Shown in pieces: positions 11,875-26,600 of a DNA stretch of 64,000 nt; the first letter of the stretch is position 1; each line of letters opens with the position of its first letter. The DNA is taken from the NCBI GenBank assembly GCA_947396885.1, contig OX377202.1:32107407-32171406 (forward strand), read 5' to 3'. A program made the translations under genes and the position numbers. The notes under the pieces are model-generated. The model had not been told where the DNA came from. It was given only the letters and a program-made list of their open reading frames with translations, and ran no database searches. The stretch is from Heligmosomoides polygyrus polygyrus. Lineage: Eukaryota; Nematoda; Chromadorea; Rhabditida; Heligmosomidae.

Positions 11875-14663
11875 GTCAGTCTCTTCGCAGTTGCAACCGT
11901 GCTTCTATCCTTCTCCCTTCTTCGTTCCTTTCTCGAATCGTCAGTTCGTGTGTTAATTTAGCCATTGAGAAAAATATAAATTTGATTTATTCAATTATTT
12001 AAATATGTATTCAATAGTATCATTTGAATTATTAGAAAAGACAGACCCGGGAATAGGCCCTATCATCTTGTGATTATGTTTTGTTGTCGTAGGGCATGCT
12101 GAATTGGTGTAACTGCATTGGTGAACTGTAAGTAGCATGTGGGCGCGTTGTAGAGCAGTCGAAAGAGGTACAGGCGCTCGCGTGCACCCCAGTCTAGGAT
12201 CCTGGTTCTTTTCCAGCTAGACCTATCAAGGCTTTGGTCCATCCAGGGTCGGAGATTTAGTGCCAGACTTATCCGGGGCGACTGACTTTTCCATCGGCTG
12301 GCCACGCCAAGTCGTAGAAATAGAATGCGCCTCGCATCCCAAAAGGGATTGAGTAATGCCGTCCTTTACCCTCGAGCTATATGTAGTGACCTCAGTGGAC
12401 CTTCATGTCCCTAAAGAAGCCTAGCTTTATTTTTTAACAAGTTTACCCTTAACCTTACCCTAACTTCAAGCCCATTCTATAACCGTGTGATTTTGCTGCT
12501 GAGAATCCTCCTTGAATTTCTATTAAAAAGCATGAACTGTTAGATCGGTGAAGAAGTGGCAGACGTTTACGACCTTCTACATTATGCGGTGAATTTTGTG
12601 TTCAATCTTGACTTTTATAATGAAGTTGAAGACGACAGTCCCACCATATCTTCTGAAGCGAAGATAGTATAAAACAGGTCTTGCATTTAAAAAAACGCAC
12701 AACGTCAGGGCTTGTCAACCGCCAAGATGACTTTTTGACATACTATTATTCCCAAAAGATTGTCGTAGAGGCCCCTTAAAATTTCGCAAAAAAACACTCT
12801 GAAAATACATGTGGAGATACGGAAGAAATGCTAAGGCTTCCAAGGCCAATTCATGGAAGAATTTCTACCGCTATCTGCACAGTTTGCACTCTGGCAAGGT
12901 ATTGTTTTTAGACAGCGTACCCCTAATTTTGTTAGAAATTTTCGTTCCTGCTACTTATGTTCTAAAACTGGGTTCTGGTATAAACGCAATGCCGGCTTCA
13001 TGAGCTTAATGATGAACTGTAGCTACAAGCAAATCACCGAAAATTGCCTGAGGAGTGAAGTTTTTTAGTTTACGAGAGTTTGAGTGGCTGTTTTCCCTAA
13101 GATTTCCTACGAAATAGGATACAGCATTCGGCGTGCAATTTTCTGCTTAACAGCGAAATAAAATGCGGCCTTACAACGCGCTGAGGTTGTATATTGTAAC
13201 TGTCCAACCTCTTCTGAATAAAGAGAAAAGCGTAGAAGTTTTTCTTTCTTCTTAGTTTACAAACTAGACTCATCGTGGTCACGCCCAGAGTTCCCTTGTT
13301 AATCTTCTAGAGGAGCCTCTGTTTTCTGTTCCTACTAGTTTTTACTTTTCTTCTTGATCGTCTCTGTCTCAACTTTTAAATATCCAGAGTGTCTCCAACC
13401 AGTCGGGTAAAGCTCTACCGCCGTGTCTTTAATCGTTCTTTTACCGTCCATCTAAGCACAGCATGTCTTCCTCCGATGTTGATGCAACCCGTACCAGACC
13501 GAATTCAGTGGCGCCCACAGTAGGATGGGGTACCTTTTCTTTCCTCTCAGAACAGCTGATCTCCGTCCTTTTTGAAACGCATATCAAATATGGGGCGCGT
13601 ATAGCACAGTCGGAGGAGGCGCGACTGTCGCGTGCACCCGATACCAGGTCCCTGGTTCGGATTTCCCGCCCAGGCCAACCAAGCCTTCCATCCCTCCGGG
13701 GTCGGTGAATTGGTACCAGACTTGTCTGGGAAGGATAAAGCGCTGACGTGTTCATCGGCTGGCACCGCAAGTCATTGTACGGCCAAATACGCATTCATGT
13801 CGCCTCCACGACATCCCGTAGAAGTAGAATGCGCTGGCGCATCCCAGAAGGGATTGAGTAACGCCGTTCTTTATCCTTTATCCTTTATATCAAATATGTG
13901 CCTTTAAAATATTATATACTATGTCGGTGTTACATTAAATGCAAATTTTTAATGCTCCGAATCCGTTTCTTTATGTAACCTGCGAAAACCTTCGACGTTG
14001 CGTTACCATATGTTATGTTGTAGGGAAAGCTCCGTCAGAACATCAGAACATATGATGCGGAAGTATGTACTCCTTCTTAATTTACTGAATTTATAGAAGT
14101 GGAGAAGACTTTCGATTAGCTACAACAGTTCTGATCACTGCCTACATAAGCATGCAGTAATCAGAACGGTTGTTTCTAATCCATGTTATTGATTGTAATT
14201 CACGGCATAAACAAATGAATAGACAGGTCTCTAGGGATCTTTTTGAAGCCTATTTTCCACAACTAGGCGTCATCCGAAGCGGTCCGCAGATTCAAAGCCG
14301 AACTGATCTGTCGTTTCGCTTTCAACTCAACTCAAACTACCGCCAGTCATCCTCAAGGACATATAGGGGGATGTGTGATATATTAAAGCTGTTAAGCCTA
14401 TCGTCAGGAATGACAGCCCTTTTGCGCACGTGTTAAGGAACGTGAGGTAAAATCTGAACGAAAGCTGGATCAAGGATTGTCATCATCTGGTCATTTTGAG
14501 TTTGAAATAGTCGGTTCTTCTTTAGTTCTTTGCTTCTACGATGTCTATGTCTACTTAGTGTGTCTAGTTTTCCTTGATTTTGATTTTTTCACTTCTTCCT
14601 GCGGTGGCATTAGCTGATCAGGTGCCTACTGTTCTTTGATGTATTAGCTCGCCCTTTGACGCA

Positions 14664-14694
<31 letters not shown>

Positions 14695-17600
14695 ATCATG
14701 TTCACAACATATTCGCCAAACCTATTCCTAACAGTGGACTTGGTTCGCCCAACATTCAGATGGCTTGCACAGAGGAAGAGCCGGAAGAGGAAAAATGGAG
14801 TCCCTTCCCAGAATGGCTGTTTGTCGTTCTCACCTCCCAAAATCCTCTTTTCTCAGAAGGAACGTTCTTTTTCTCCTTGCCTTAACTCTGGTGCTGGCGA
14901 CATCCGGCATAGCCCTGCAGCAGTGACCAATGAAGCGAACGATTACAGTCGTAAAGGCTTTTTCGAGTTGTTTTCCGATGAAGGCCACGCGACTGAAAGC
15001 ATTCCACCAGCAATGCTGCTTCCGGAGATTACGAATGAGTGCGGAGTCGAGCTCACTTCTGAGCAACACCAGCAGAATTCTGCCCGGTTTGGGACAAGCT
15101 CACACGCACATAAATGGAACTAGCATATCAGCAAAACGCTTGCGCCGTGCGGGTTTTGACCTCAGGGTCATGACCCGTTAGGTCCCTTAGGCGGACGGTC
15201 CAAAGGGCTCTGAGCTCATTCACCCATCCTTCGTTCAGGTAGGATTAGATTGTGAATGAGGGATTTACCTAAGAAAAACTCGTTCCGCACACAAAATGTG
15301 GCCAACACGAAGTTAGTGTCGGCGTCTCAAACTTGTTGAAGCATTCAAGGTAGCCTTCTCAGCCTTCTCTAGGATTTGAGATCAACTGAAATTAATTTAA
15401 ATGATAGCGCTCTTCATTGCTTCAGCTTACTCTGCGAACATATCGAAAAGTAGAGTATAAAGGCTAGAAGCAGTTCAAAATGGGTTCACTAGAAATGCGG
15501 GGGTACGTTTATATATTTTTATACATGATTACACCACCACGCTATACCATCAGCCTCTAATCGCAACAAAATTTTCAATTTTCCCTGTCTTGATATTTGC
15601 AGGAAACTGAATGATCTGCAGACGACCCCTTCAAAATGACTGCCGAAATCCTAGCACTACCACTTTGGGCGCGCGTGGAGCAGTTGGAGCAGGCGCTAGC
15701 TATTACATACCAGGTTCTACGTTCGGATTTTCTGCCCAGGCTAACCAAGCCGTCCACCTGTCCGTACGGTGAATTGGTACCGGACCCTACTAGGAAGGAT
15801 AAAGCGCAGACTTGTTCATCGCCTGACCACCGCAGGTGAATGTATAGGCCGAATACGGGATGCCACTCGTTCTACTTCTACGGGATGTCGTGCGACATCC
15901 CGTAGAAGTAGAACGAGTCGCACATCCCATTGAGTAATGGCATCCTTTATCCTTTTTTATCGGTACTTATGGAGCGGAGGGCCCGTGCCCATAAAATGTG
16001 CCCTAGATGTGATCCACCTCCACACCTGTCTTAAATTTAGCCACATCCTAGAGTTCCTTCCCTTGCCCATTCAGTGATCTCCTTGGCGTCCGCGGAGGAG
16101 AACACAGAACCCAACTAAGAACCTTCTTTTTGTGCGCACGGCCCTCTGCTTCATAAGTACCTTTTATCTTTACCACTTGATGAGTCCCACACGTAGCAAA
16201 ATTCTAACACTTGAGGTAGCAAGCAGAAAATCTATTCCTCCAATGCCAAAAGCACTACCTTGCTACCCTTTTCATCCAAAGGGCCGCCTCAAAGTTTTTA
16301 GCGTTCCCGACTAATTGACTACATCAGTTCAGGGCGCTTGGTGTCAGCTTGTCCCCTAGAGTAACTAAGTCCATATGCCATGCAGTGTGATGCTAATTTT
16401 TTGTGTTTTTGTTCTCACTACGTGAAACTATTATATATGCGTGTATTGGTAATTATTATATCATTTCTTAATATCATTATTAATTATTATATTTGCGTGT
16501 ATTGGTAATTATTATATCTCATCTTTTTATCAACTAAGTAAGTATATAAACGTGATTTAACACGCTTTTCTCAGTCTCCGAGAAAGTCTGCTTAGAAGAA
16601 GAAAGCACATTTTGCGAACGCTTTATTGAAAAGAGAAGCCCAGTCGTCTTTGGCTCTGAAGAGCGGTTAGAAGTGGCATAGCCCTTGGACCACTGTGGCA
16701 CTTAACTACCCATCTTTTTGGGAAATTCTGGTTTTACACAGACTTCTGGAACATTGTTTTACTCTGAAAAACTGTGATTTATAAATACTCACTTTTTCGT
16801 ACACCTACGTTCCTACACCAATAAGGTACCTATGTGTAGTCGGTCACATGCGAATGTGTGCACACCAATTATAAGGCTGATAAACTGTGATCGCCTCCCG
16901 TCCAAAGAGATTTTCTTATATGCAAAGCGCGGGCTGACCTTTAAAAACTCTCTAAAGAGCTGATAATATAGAAAAACCATATTGGAATGTGGCTTATCTG
17001 TACGATTGGCTGTTGATTGAATTTCGCTGCTCTTATCACTTGAAATGCACTCCAATGCGTCCATCATGAAACTGTCGGAAAGGTACTTTCACTGGATTAC
17101 GTAGAGTGCCCAGACGTCTGAATGTTGTTTGGAACTGAGGCGTCTCGAAGTGCACTTGTACAACTGAAGGGATCGGGAGCATAATGGTGACCGCGATGTG
17201 AGCTCTTGGATTCAACCTCAAACTTCGGCTTCCACCTGACGAACACCAACGAGTCCCACTGTCAACTAATGAGTGGTAAAGTCGTCGTTCATCGAACTCC
17301 TTTTTGGGATGTGGCCTCCGTTCTGCTTCCGCCTCGAAAGGCGGAAACGCTTAGAAACAGTCGTCTGATAGACAACCCCGTGGTCGAGAGAGGGAGAGTC
17401 GAGTAGTATGTAGTAGTTTGTCGGCTCCAGACAGGCTGAAAGATCAGTCGGCCTGTGTGCAGATAGAACCCGCAGCTCCTGTGTATTTCAAATCCTCTTA
17501 CCGACTGCGCCATCCAGCTCACACCTAACCTCGCACATTTGAACCTAGAGATCTCGCTTCTCGGATATCGACTGAACGATGCTCTATCTGCTTTATCGTT

Positions 17601-20600
17601 CAAAAGCAGCTTTCGTCGTGAAATTGTACTTGAAAGAGATGCAGACGTAGGGCCTCGATTCCTACACGTCTCTGGGATTACGCCACGATGCTTAACCGAA
17701 ATTCTGTAGATTAACTATCGTCATCAGCATGTTTTGACATCAACACCGGTCAGCCCTTTCAGATCCGGCGAAGGTAAAGAAAGATGATAGCCCGCACGAG
17801 TTGTCCAAATTTAAGTGGGAGCTCACATCAGCCGCAGTCCCACAACGGAAGAAGGTGTACTGAGACAGTGAAGCAGAAGGTCACTGCTTTTAAGAAGCAG
17901 TATAACTGGTGAAAATCAAAAGTACTTTAAATGAATAAAAAATGAAAACGCGTAATTGATAGATGATAAAGGCCAGCTGTATTAATTCCTTGGGATGCGA
18001 CTCTAATGACCTTCTTTAAGCTTTACTATCAAGTGGTTACTGCTGTGGTTTTAAGCTGACAGAACGCTGTTTTGTTGCGATCAAAACTAGCGCCAGGCGG
18101 AACCCAGACCCGAACCCCTGCTTACCGAGCGGGATGCTCTACGCAATTGCGCCCCCACGCTGTTTGATCGAACTTCATTCCTCTTCAACGGGATCTCATG
18201 AAGGCAACTTGGGAGTGTCTTCGGCGCGTATATCAGTGATATGCGGAATCTCGCTTTCCCTGCTCCGAATTACTTTTTCCAGCCGTTTAGTCCTTCCGTA
18301 CTGCTTGCCCTAGATTGGAAGCCGGAAACGGAAATGCTCTCTGGTTGGCAGGATTGGTCAGATTGCTTAAAAAAGGCTGACAAAGATGCATGAACGCGAA
18401 AAGATGCACTCAACATTTAAACGAAAGGTTCGGTGAAGGCTACGCCATGCACTCGTCATCACCAAGAAACATCAGTATTTCTGATCGATGATGCAAAATT
18501 CATCCACACAGAGTTATGAAAGAGAATCAGTTTTGCTTAAGGCCCTGCAGCAATTTCCTACTTGAGAGCAGTTAATACTAATGTTCAGGAAATTGCTGCG
18601 ACGAAAAAGTACACGGAAAGCCAAAATTTTCCACAAGAAAAAAAGAAACAAAGGCAGCTTCTGACACTGTTTTAGATGAATTGTGGAACGGAGAGCGAGT
18701 ACGTGATATTTCGTATCTCGCGTTTCGTATTCTAACTTCCGTCGGCTATTTATGAGATCCGAATCACTCAAAAATCCGGGGCCCGTGAGATCAGCATTAT
18801 TTATTTGAATCATCCAGTTATGTGAAGATTTGCGATCGGATCCAACGTATACAATATAGTGTGCACCAAAATAATGTGGACAAGGTTTTTATCATAATTA
18901 CAAAGCGACCAACAATTCGAGAAAACAACAACTAAATTACAATAATACAATCATTAAGGTAGATCGTGCTCAAGTGCTTACGTATTGGTTAGGATTCCTT
19001 CAGGGACTGGAGACTGCGGTGGCGCATGACGCCGACACCAGTCTTGAAGACGCCCACACACATCGGATTCAAATCCGGCCATTACGAAGGCGTGATGGAA
19101 TTGGGGAAATTGGCCTTGCACCACGCCTGCGTACTCTTCGCCCTATGTTTGGGTGCAGAGTCCTGTTGGAACGTCCAATGTGCATCACCGAAGTACTACT
19201 GGGCCCAAGGAAGAACTACGGACTCGAGAATGTCTCGATGGTGCACATCTTTTGCGATTTGCACTCCTTTACCCACGAAAACCAGAGGGGTCCTGCCAGA
19301 GGGATGATTTCGCCCCAGACCATGGCCGCTTGTGGGTTCTGGTGGCGTTCGACGATAGCAGAGCTGCTTGGAGCCTCTATAGACCAGATCTTATCATTTT
19401 GGCGATTGTGCGCCTGCTCCACGGTGAACAGCTTCACATCTGTGAACAGGAACTGTTCCCAGCTACGACCTGCGGCCCATCATCCCCAAACTTCGCGAAA
19501 CGTTCGGCCCTTTGCATCCGCTCCAAGGGAGGCCACTTCGAAACCACTTCAAGATGGTGTACCTTAATGTTTGTCTTGTTGTAAATTAGTCGTCGTTTTT
19601 TCGAATCGTTGGTTGTTTCATAATTATGACAAAAAAAAATCTTGTCCACGTTATTTTGGTGCACCCCTTACATGCGCTGGCCAGCCGATAAGCCATTCAG
19701 AGCACGATTCTTCCGTTAGATGTCAGAGGCAACCTCACGCAGCGCGATGTGCCCGAAGCAGTGCATCAAGACCGGATTCAAAAAAAACCTCTGGCATGCG
19801 GGATAGGAGAGGTAGAGATGAATGATTCGTTGTGGGTGCCTCTATCCCTTATTCCCCGCATAGTCCCTGGTTTAATCGCTGATGAATCCGGCCTCAGGTC
19901 TGGTGGGAGCATACCAGCGCCCTTGGGAGAAGAGCCACGTGCTCGACTCGCTGCGACCAGCACCTTTTGCGATGACTAGCGGGTCAACAGAATGCGATTG
20001 TGGTCCTGCAGTGAAACCCTTCTTGCACCCTAGGCGCTTACATCTGAGGTGGTCTTGAAACGGGAGTTTTTAAGGTTCACTATCACACAGCAGTCTACAG
20101 GGAGGACATCAACAATTCAGATAGCAGGCGTTCTCCAATGAACCACTCTCTTCGATGACCTCAACGCATTGTATGCGGACCAATTCGACGTCTTCATCCA
20201 TCCACATACAAGACTATCACAACGCGCCGTCCCATGGACAACTTGGAATGCACATGGGAGGTGGCAGCTCTTCCAGCTGCACCACCTGCGCGCAGAGAAG
20301 GAAATACTGCTGAAAATGTTTTGTTAGCACCTGGCGAGGTCCATGTCCAGCAAGAGAAGACTGCACTTCAGAATTGCGAAACTTTTGGACGTGCTCTCAT
20401 TATTAGAGTTCTCCAAGTCACAGCATTCCGTTTATAAATGCTAAAGTATAAGCCATGTTGTTGCGGAGACCTGTGCAACATGCGATAGGCGTGTGCTAGC
20501 TATTCGGGGGAGGTGCCGGCTGCCGCTTGCACACAATTCCTAGTTCCCAGTTCGGATTTCTCGCCCAGGGCAAACAAGCGTTGCACCCGTTCGAGGTCTG

Positions 20601-23600
20601 TAAATTGCTACCAGACTCGTCTGGGGGGAAACGCTGACTTTTATATCGGCTGGCCTCGACAAGTCATTGTATGGCCAAATACGCATTCATGTCGCCTCCA
20701 CGACATCCCGTAGAAGTAGAATGCGCTGGCGCATCCCAAAGGGGATTGAATAACGCCGTCCTTTATCCTTTTTATTTCTTCACTACGCACTCAAACTGCC
20801 TCGATGACAACCTCTAGAAGGAAGAATGCGTGGCGCCTCCCAAGTGGATAGCGCCGTCTTTTGTCCTTTATTTTTCGAACGGCATGTACTTGCATAGTCG
20901 TACAAGGCACCGCCATTCATGTACAAGTCCAAACGGCGTTCTCGGTTGAATTCCTCCAGGCCAACAATGAATCCCACCCAGAGTCGTTTAATGGGCTTGT
21001 CTGGGAGGAGGTTCGCGAATCGCGAGTCCCTGTGTAGGCCAAATATGCTTTTAACAACATTCAGTGAAGATGAAATGCGTGGCGCGTCTCACAAAAATAT
21101 TGAATCACTCACCTTTTGATCTTCGATTCTGAACATACGTTCATACAAAATTAAGACCATATTACTCTTGAAACACCCCTAAATTTCAACGAACTTCTTG
21201 CGGCGTTCAATGTTTGAAGCACCTCACAGCTAATTGCTAGACTGCTTCGCCTTTCAAGGGAATCGAGCATAAAACCGTTTTTGAAGCGCAACACGCAGTC
21301 TACTGTCTTTCGGTTGTCTACAAGCTATCTCCAAATATTCCATCCTATGTATTCAAGAGCTCTTCCGACGGTGTTTTCACACATAATTTCGACTAGTTTA
21401 AAGTAACTTCCTGTTAAAACAAATTTCTTGTTGATTCTTCCTGTCAGTTAAACTCATACCAATAAACAGCCGTAATAAGGTCTGTGTCCTTCACACTCCT
21501 GCACGGAATGTCAGTAGGAATGTCAGCTTTTTGAGGGCGACGCGCATTTGCACCTTATCTCCTTAGTTGCCACCCCAGCTATAATTTTCTGTGTTGTACG
21601 AATTTGCATTGAAACCGAAGGACTTCAGCACTTTCGCACGTTCAGATACAATGTGCCGCCTTCGAACGAGTTCTGCGACGATTCGAGTGCGTATGACTTC
21701 TTCTATTCGGAAACGCAGGAGTGTGAGGATACGGATAACTGCATCAAGCTGTCCGTCATTCAAAAAGGTAACTCCTTTGCACGGAATTTTTTTAAAGGTA
21801 AAAAAGGTATGAGGAAGGGGCGGTGCAGTTGAAGAGTCCCCGACTTTCCTCTGCACCTCGGAGTCAGGGTATAAGGTTGGAGTCCAAGGGTTAGCTCTAA
21901 CCCGTCGGTGAAGTATTGCATATCAGGCTTGTCTAGAAAGTATGAAACTAAATTATTCATCGACTGGCCAACGCAACTCAGCACAACCCAAATACGCATT
22001 CAAATCACCTCCACGATCTCCCGTAGAAGATCTCCCGTAGACCGCATGATGATCCTACACGGAAAATGAATAATGCTGTTTTTTAAATCTTTTTTTGCAA
22101 TTTAAATATATCCCTTTAAAAAGGCTATGTGGGTTAAAGTCGTTTGACCTTCTCATTACCTTATTACATAAGTGCTTCCATTTATTCAGAGATTCGTTGA
22201 AAAAAGAATGTTGGCCCAACAATAAACACGAGTGGAGTAATGCAACGAAATCAGAAAAAAGATACAGGTATAGGTATCTACATTTTTATTTCCATGATCA
22301 CCAACGTAAGTGTACATGCGCTTTGCAAAAAATGTGGTCGCTTGTAGAGTTCGAAACTTGATAGTATAATATTTAGAAAGTAAGTAAGTGAACATAGACG
22401 TTAACCAGACTCATTTTGAGACAAATGTCCACATTACAAAATCAAATTAAACGGACATTTGCTTTGCTTTGATGAAATCTGCCATTTGCCGGAGAGCATT
22501 TCATTCTTTTCTTCCTCTCAGAAGTTTTTCGATCCAATCGGCGTGTCGGTGTACTGGACAAGTTTATCACCTAATTTCCCCATATAGCACAACAAAAAGA
22601 TCTGAATCAGAGCACTTCAGACCAAACCGAAAAACTTTCTTTTTCCATCGGAATAAAAATTTTATGGTTAGTGAAACAACTCACTGATTTTCCCTGCTAC
22701 ATACAAACTGCAAAGACAAATTTTCAATTCAAATTTTGGTGCAATTCTAAGAGACGGGTTCACCATTTCCTCCCTTCCTGATTTCCCTCCACAGTGTCCG
22801 AAGATTTTATCCGATAACCTGCGAAATAAAACAAATGTAAAGCTCGAATAAATACACACTACAACTGCAATAAAAAAACGTAAACCTGCTTTAGGTGTAG
22901 TAAAGCTCCCAGTTTCGGAAGAAATACAGGGTGGTCCCCTTTCTACACCTGTACCCAAATCATCTTGAAACAATTCCTTCATCTTTTATCTATTTCCAAA
23001 CGTGCCTATTGGAAGTTCTATTATAATTTTGTGCGAAAATGCCGAGATCGGTTTTAATAGTATCCAGCTTAATTCTATTGACAGTTACCTAAGTTTTGCC
23101 GTTTTTCGACCTCTAACTTCAAATGTAAATATCTTGGCCCAAACATAACTTTATTAGTCGAAATAAGAACCATTACAATCTAGACATATTTGCCAACCAG
23201 TTTATTCATTTTAATAGCCTAGAACTCCGGAGATTTAGAAACGATGAATTCTTCGAAAGCATATTCTGCACCACGAAGGAAGCCGTCGGGATGTTTGAAA
23301 AAATGGTAGTCTCTAGACGATAGATCGGGCAAATACGGTGGATGATCGACTGTTTCGTATCCCAAAGAATGGAGCTTCTGCCTGGTGATCATCGATACGT
23401 GCAGCCAGGCGTTGTCGCGCAAAAGTATCGGTCCCCTTCTGTAGATCAGCGCTGGGTAAATTTGCTGGAGCTTCTTGTGCACCTCGTCCAGCTTCTGACA
23501 GTACTGTTCCGCCGTGATTGTTTCACCAGGTTTGAGAACGCTATAGTATAACCAGTGGCACACCACCAAATGGTCACCATCACCTTTTCCTGGTACATAC

Positions 23601-26600
23601 TCGGTTTCGAACAGTGTTTAGGTGCTTCGTCAATATCCAGCCATTGAGCACTTCGTCGTCGATTGTCGTGGAAAATTCAATTTTTGTTACAAGTCACACT
23701 TCGCTCCAGAAACGGGACGTTTTTGTTGCGTAGAAGGAGCGCTGACGATACTTCCAAACAGCGACCTCGAAGAGCGAATCTGCTCTCGAAGAATTAATGG
23801 CTTCTAGACCTCCGGAGTTCTATGCTACTGAAATAAATAAACTAGTATCTCGTTGGCAAAGATGTCTAGATTGTAACGGTTCTTATTTCACCTAATAAAA
23901 TACAAAACATAGAAAAATATACCAGCTCGAAGAAGTAAAGAAATGTGTAAAGTGCTAATTTCTATCATCTATGGTTAGGAAGAGCTTTGTCAGCAAACAA
24001 ATAAAGGAATTTCGCTTCCTCATGTTATACTACTCAATAAAGTTATGTTTGAGCCGAGATACTTACAATTGAAGTTAGACGTCAAAAAACGACAGAACTT
24101 AGGTAACGACCTAATAAAAAACCGATTTTAAAGAGGAACGGTCTACGTTGCACATTCAGTGGCAGTGGGTCTGAAAACGAGGCCCTACCGCTTGCTAATT
24201 ATCCATTCACTCTGTTGTATACATCTTCATTTCCTGACACATGTGTCTCCCACCGTAGTGGAGATGTTTATAGTGCACAGAAAGCATATCAGTAGCGGTC
24301 TCTTCCACGTGAGAAAGGGCAACATCCAAAACACCGTAATACGGGGACGATAAATCGCTGTTAGGTTTCAGAGTACGAAGGACTGTAACGCTGGTTTGTC
24401 TCCCCACCCGAAACACATACATCGCAGACCAAAAAGAGTACGATTCATGCCACAGATTCATGATAAGGAATGGCGAATTCCGCTCTATTAGGGCAACAGG
24501 AATTACAGGAGCATATCGTACTCATAGGTTCACCTTAAAATTTGTCCATATTAATTCATATATTGAACTTTCCAAATTTGAATTTTATAAAATTTTAAAC
24601 CACAGAACCAGTGCAAAAAGACACATTTTTTACATAACACCACAAACTCTGAGAGTTGTAAAAACTCTCTAGAACCTTCAACACATTGCTTCGTAACCAC
24701 GGATCAAAGTACATTAACAAACTAGAAGCCTATCTATACTTTCAGAAGGATCTCCATCATTGTTTACAATGAATTAATACTTGGTGCTTGGTTGGCTTTA
24801 TCGGGAAATCTGAACCTGGAACCTGGCATCAGGTGCACGCGACAACCAGCACCTCCACCGATTGTGCTCCACGCACCCATTGGATTAATACTAATTGGTA
24901 TCAGCCTCGATTTTTTAAACATGATTCCCCGTAAGCCTTCGGCCCCTTCAAAGATTTAAAGCCTTTAAAGATAAACCAGTATTTTTCCTGCAATCGTCCG
25001 AATTAGAAAATCACTAATGAGTTATAGTTAATGAAATGAGGGGACCGCAGCCCTGACCTGTCTTCTATAGCACTTCTGAACCACTACCGAAGCTGTAACG
25101 CCTAACTACCATAAGATCCTTAGGAAGATCAAACCTGAGCCACTCTGCGCAGCTTAGGCTGTCATGATGCATGTTCCTTCGTCCACTTGTAAAGTTGAGG
25201 ACATTTCGACGCTTCTGAGTGCTAGTTCAAGGAATGCGAACTGACACGCCGTACTGCCTTCGGGGTGAGAAGTGGTTTTGAGCTCTTCGCCAGTTTTATA
25301 CGGACGTGTTTGGCCACCATATAACGATTTGTTCAAGGTGGTTGTGATTCAGTGCATGGTAGACTTCTCGGTACCAATTGTTCCACTATTTCTTGTCCAG
25401 ATGTTTCATTCTCGATCCTTACTCTTGTCGCAGAAATCGCGATCCATCTTTGGATTGGAATGTGAAATAAAACATTTTGCTGAGCGGCAGACTACCGGCT
25501 GAAGGCGTTATACAGGCTCAGTACGCATTACTTTGTACTCTACGGTTTTCCTTAGAAGTAGAATGCGCGGCGCATCCCACAAAGGCATTGATTGGCGCCT
25601 TCCTCTATCTTCAAAAATTAATTTTAAGATTGTCTACATATGGTCTCTGGTTTATTCAATTTATAGCGAGTGCAGGGATGAAAATAGAACAACTTTAGCT
25701 CCAGTTGCTGGCTGGTCTGACTGTGGGAAGGCTCCTACCACATGTGGTCTTTATGGATTTAGAGAGCACCGTGAGCCGTTCGTATGGTTATGGGAATAGC
25801 GAATTTATTACTAGCGAACGCTGCTCTACGGCACAGCGCACTTCGCCATCAAATGCTTCCTCCGATCTGCACGCCCACACCCAGACACCATAATCGCCTC
25901 AGTCCGGATGTGACAACTTTCTCGCGCAGAGAAACGGCGCCGATAAGCTAATCGCCATGTGATTCATTCGTTTCTTCCGTTGTTGTTCGATGTCAACCAG
26001 GGAGGCAACCGCTTTCTCTTGAGAAGGAACGAAATTATAGAATAGCGCGGAGGCCAAGGGCGGATTACCTTAGGACAACCCTTATCGGGGCTTCACTAAA
26101 GGCTTCCCAATTGAGAAAAGCCTTTGAATAGCCTTATCTCCTCATTTCCCTGGGAAGTCCTTCAGTCGTGGGAGTGAGAGATAATAGCAGCAATTACCCA
26201 TAATTAGTGACCGAGCGCTTTAAGCAGCCTACAGCTGAGCAGACCGTTAAGCGATTGCTGTTTTGAGGAACAGAGAACTAGAAGCTGTAGCACAAGGGAA
26301 CACTTGACGAACTTTCTGTTTTGAACTTCTGAACAGAGATGTACGTCTTCAAGGGATTCAGCTGTACAGATCTACTTTCAGGCGACATAGGTCCCTCCTG
26401 CTTCAGTTATGGAACCCTTCATACAGGAGAGATCGAAGTTCTGCGTTCAGACCCACTTCGGAACAAAAGAAGCTTTGGGTTAACATAGTATAAGGCTCTG
26501 GTTAGGCTCTAGTAATGCCGCTTCACAAATTCAAAGCAGCTCTGAGACGTTGAATTCGCCTCCAGTAATGTGGCCAAAAACGTTTATTATATCGATAAGT

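Noticed and set aside
14663..16517. Microsatellite and short AT-rich tandem duplication as regulatory elements
   Set aside because: Ordinary simple repeats inside a long intron, nothing links them to regulation.
17455..17524. Functional tRNA gene
   Set aside because: A box is good but the T arm cannot close; treated as a tRNA-like remnant.
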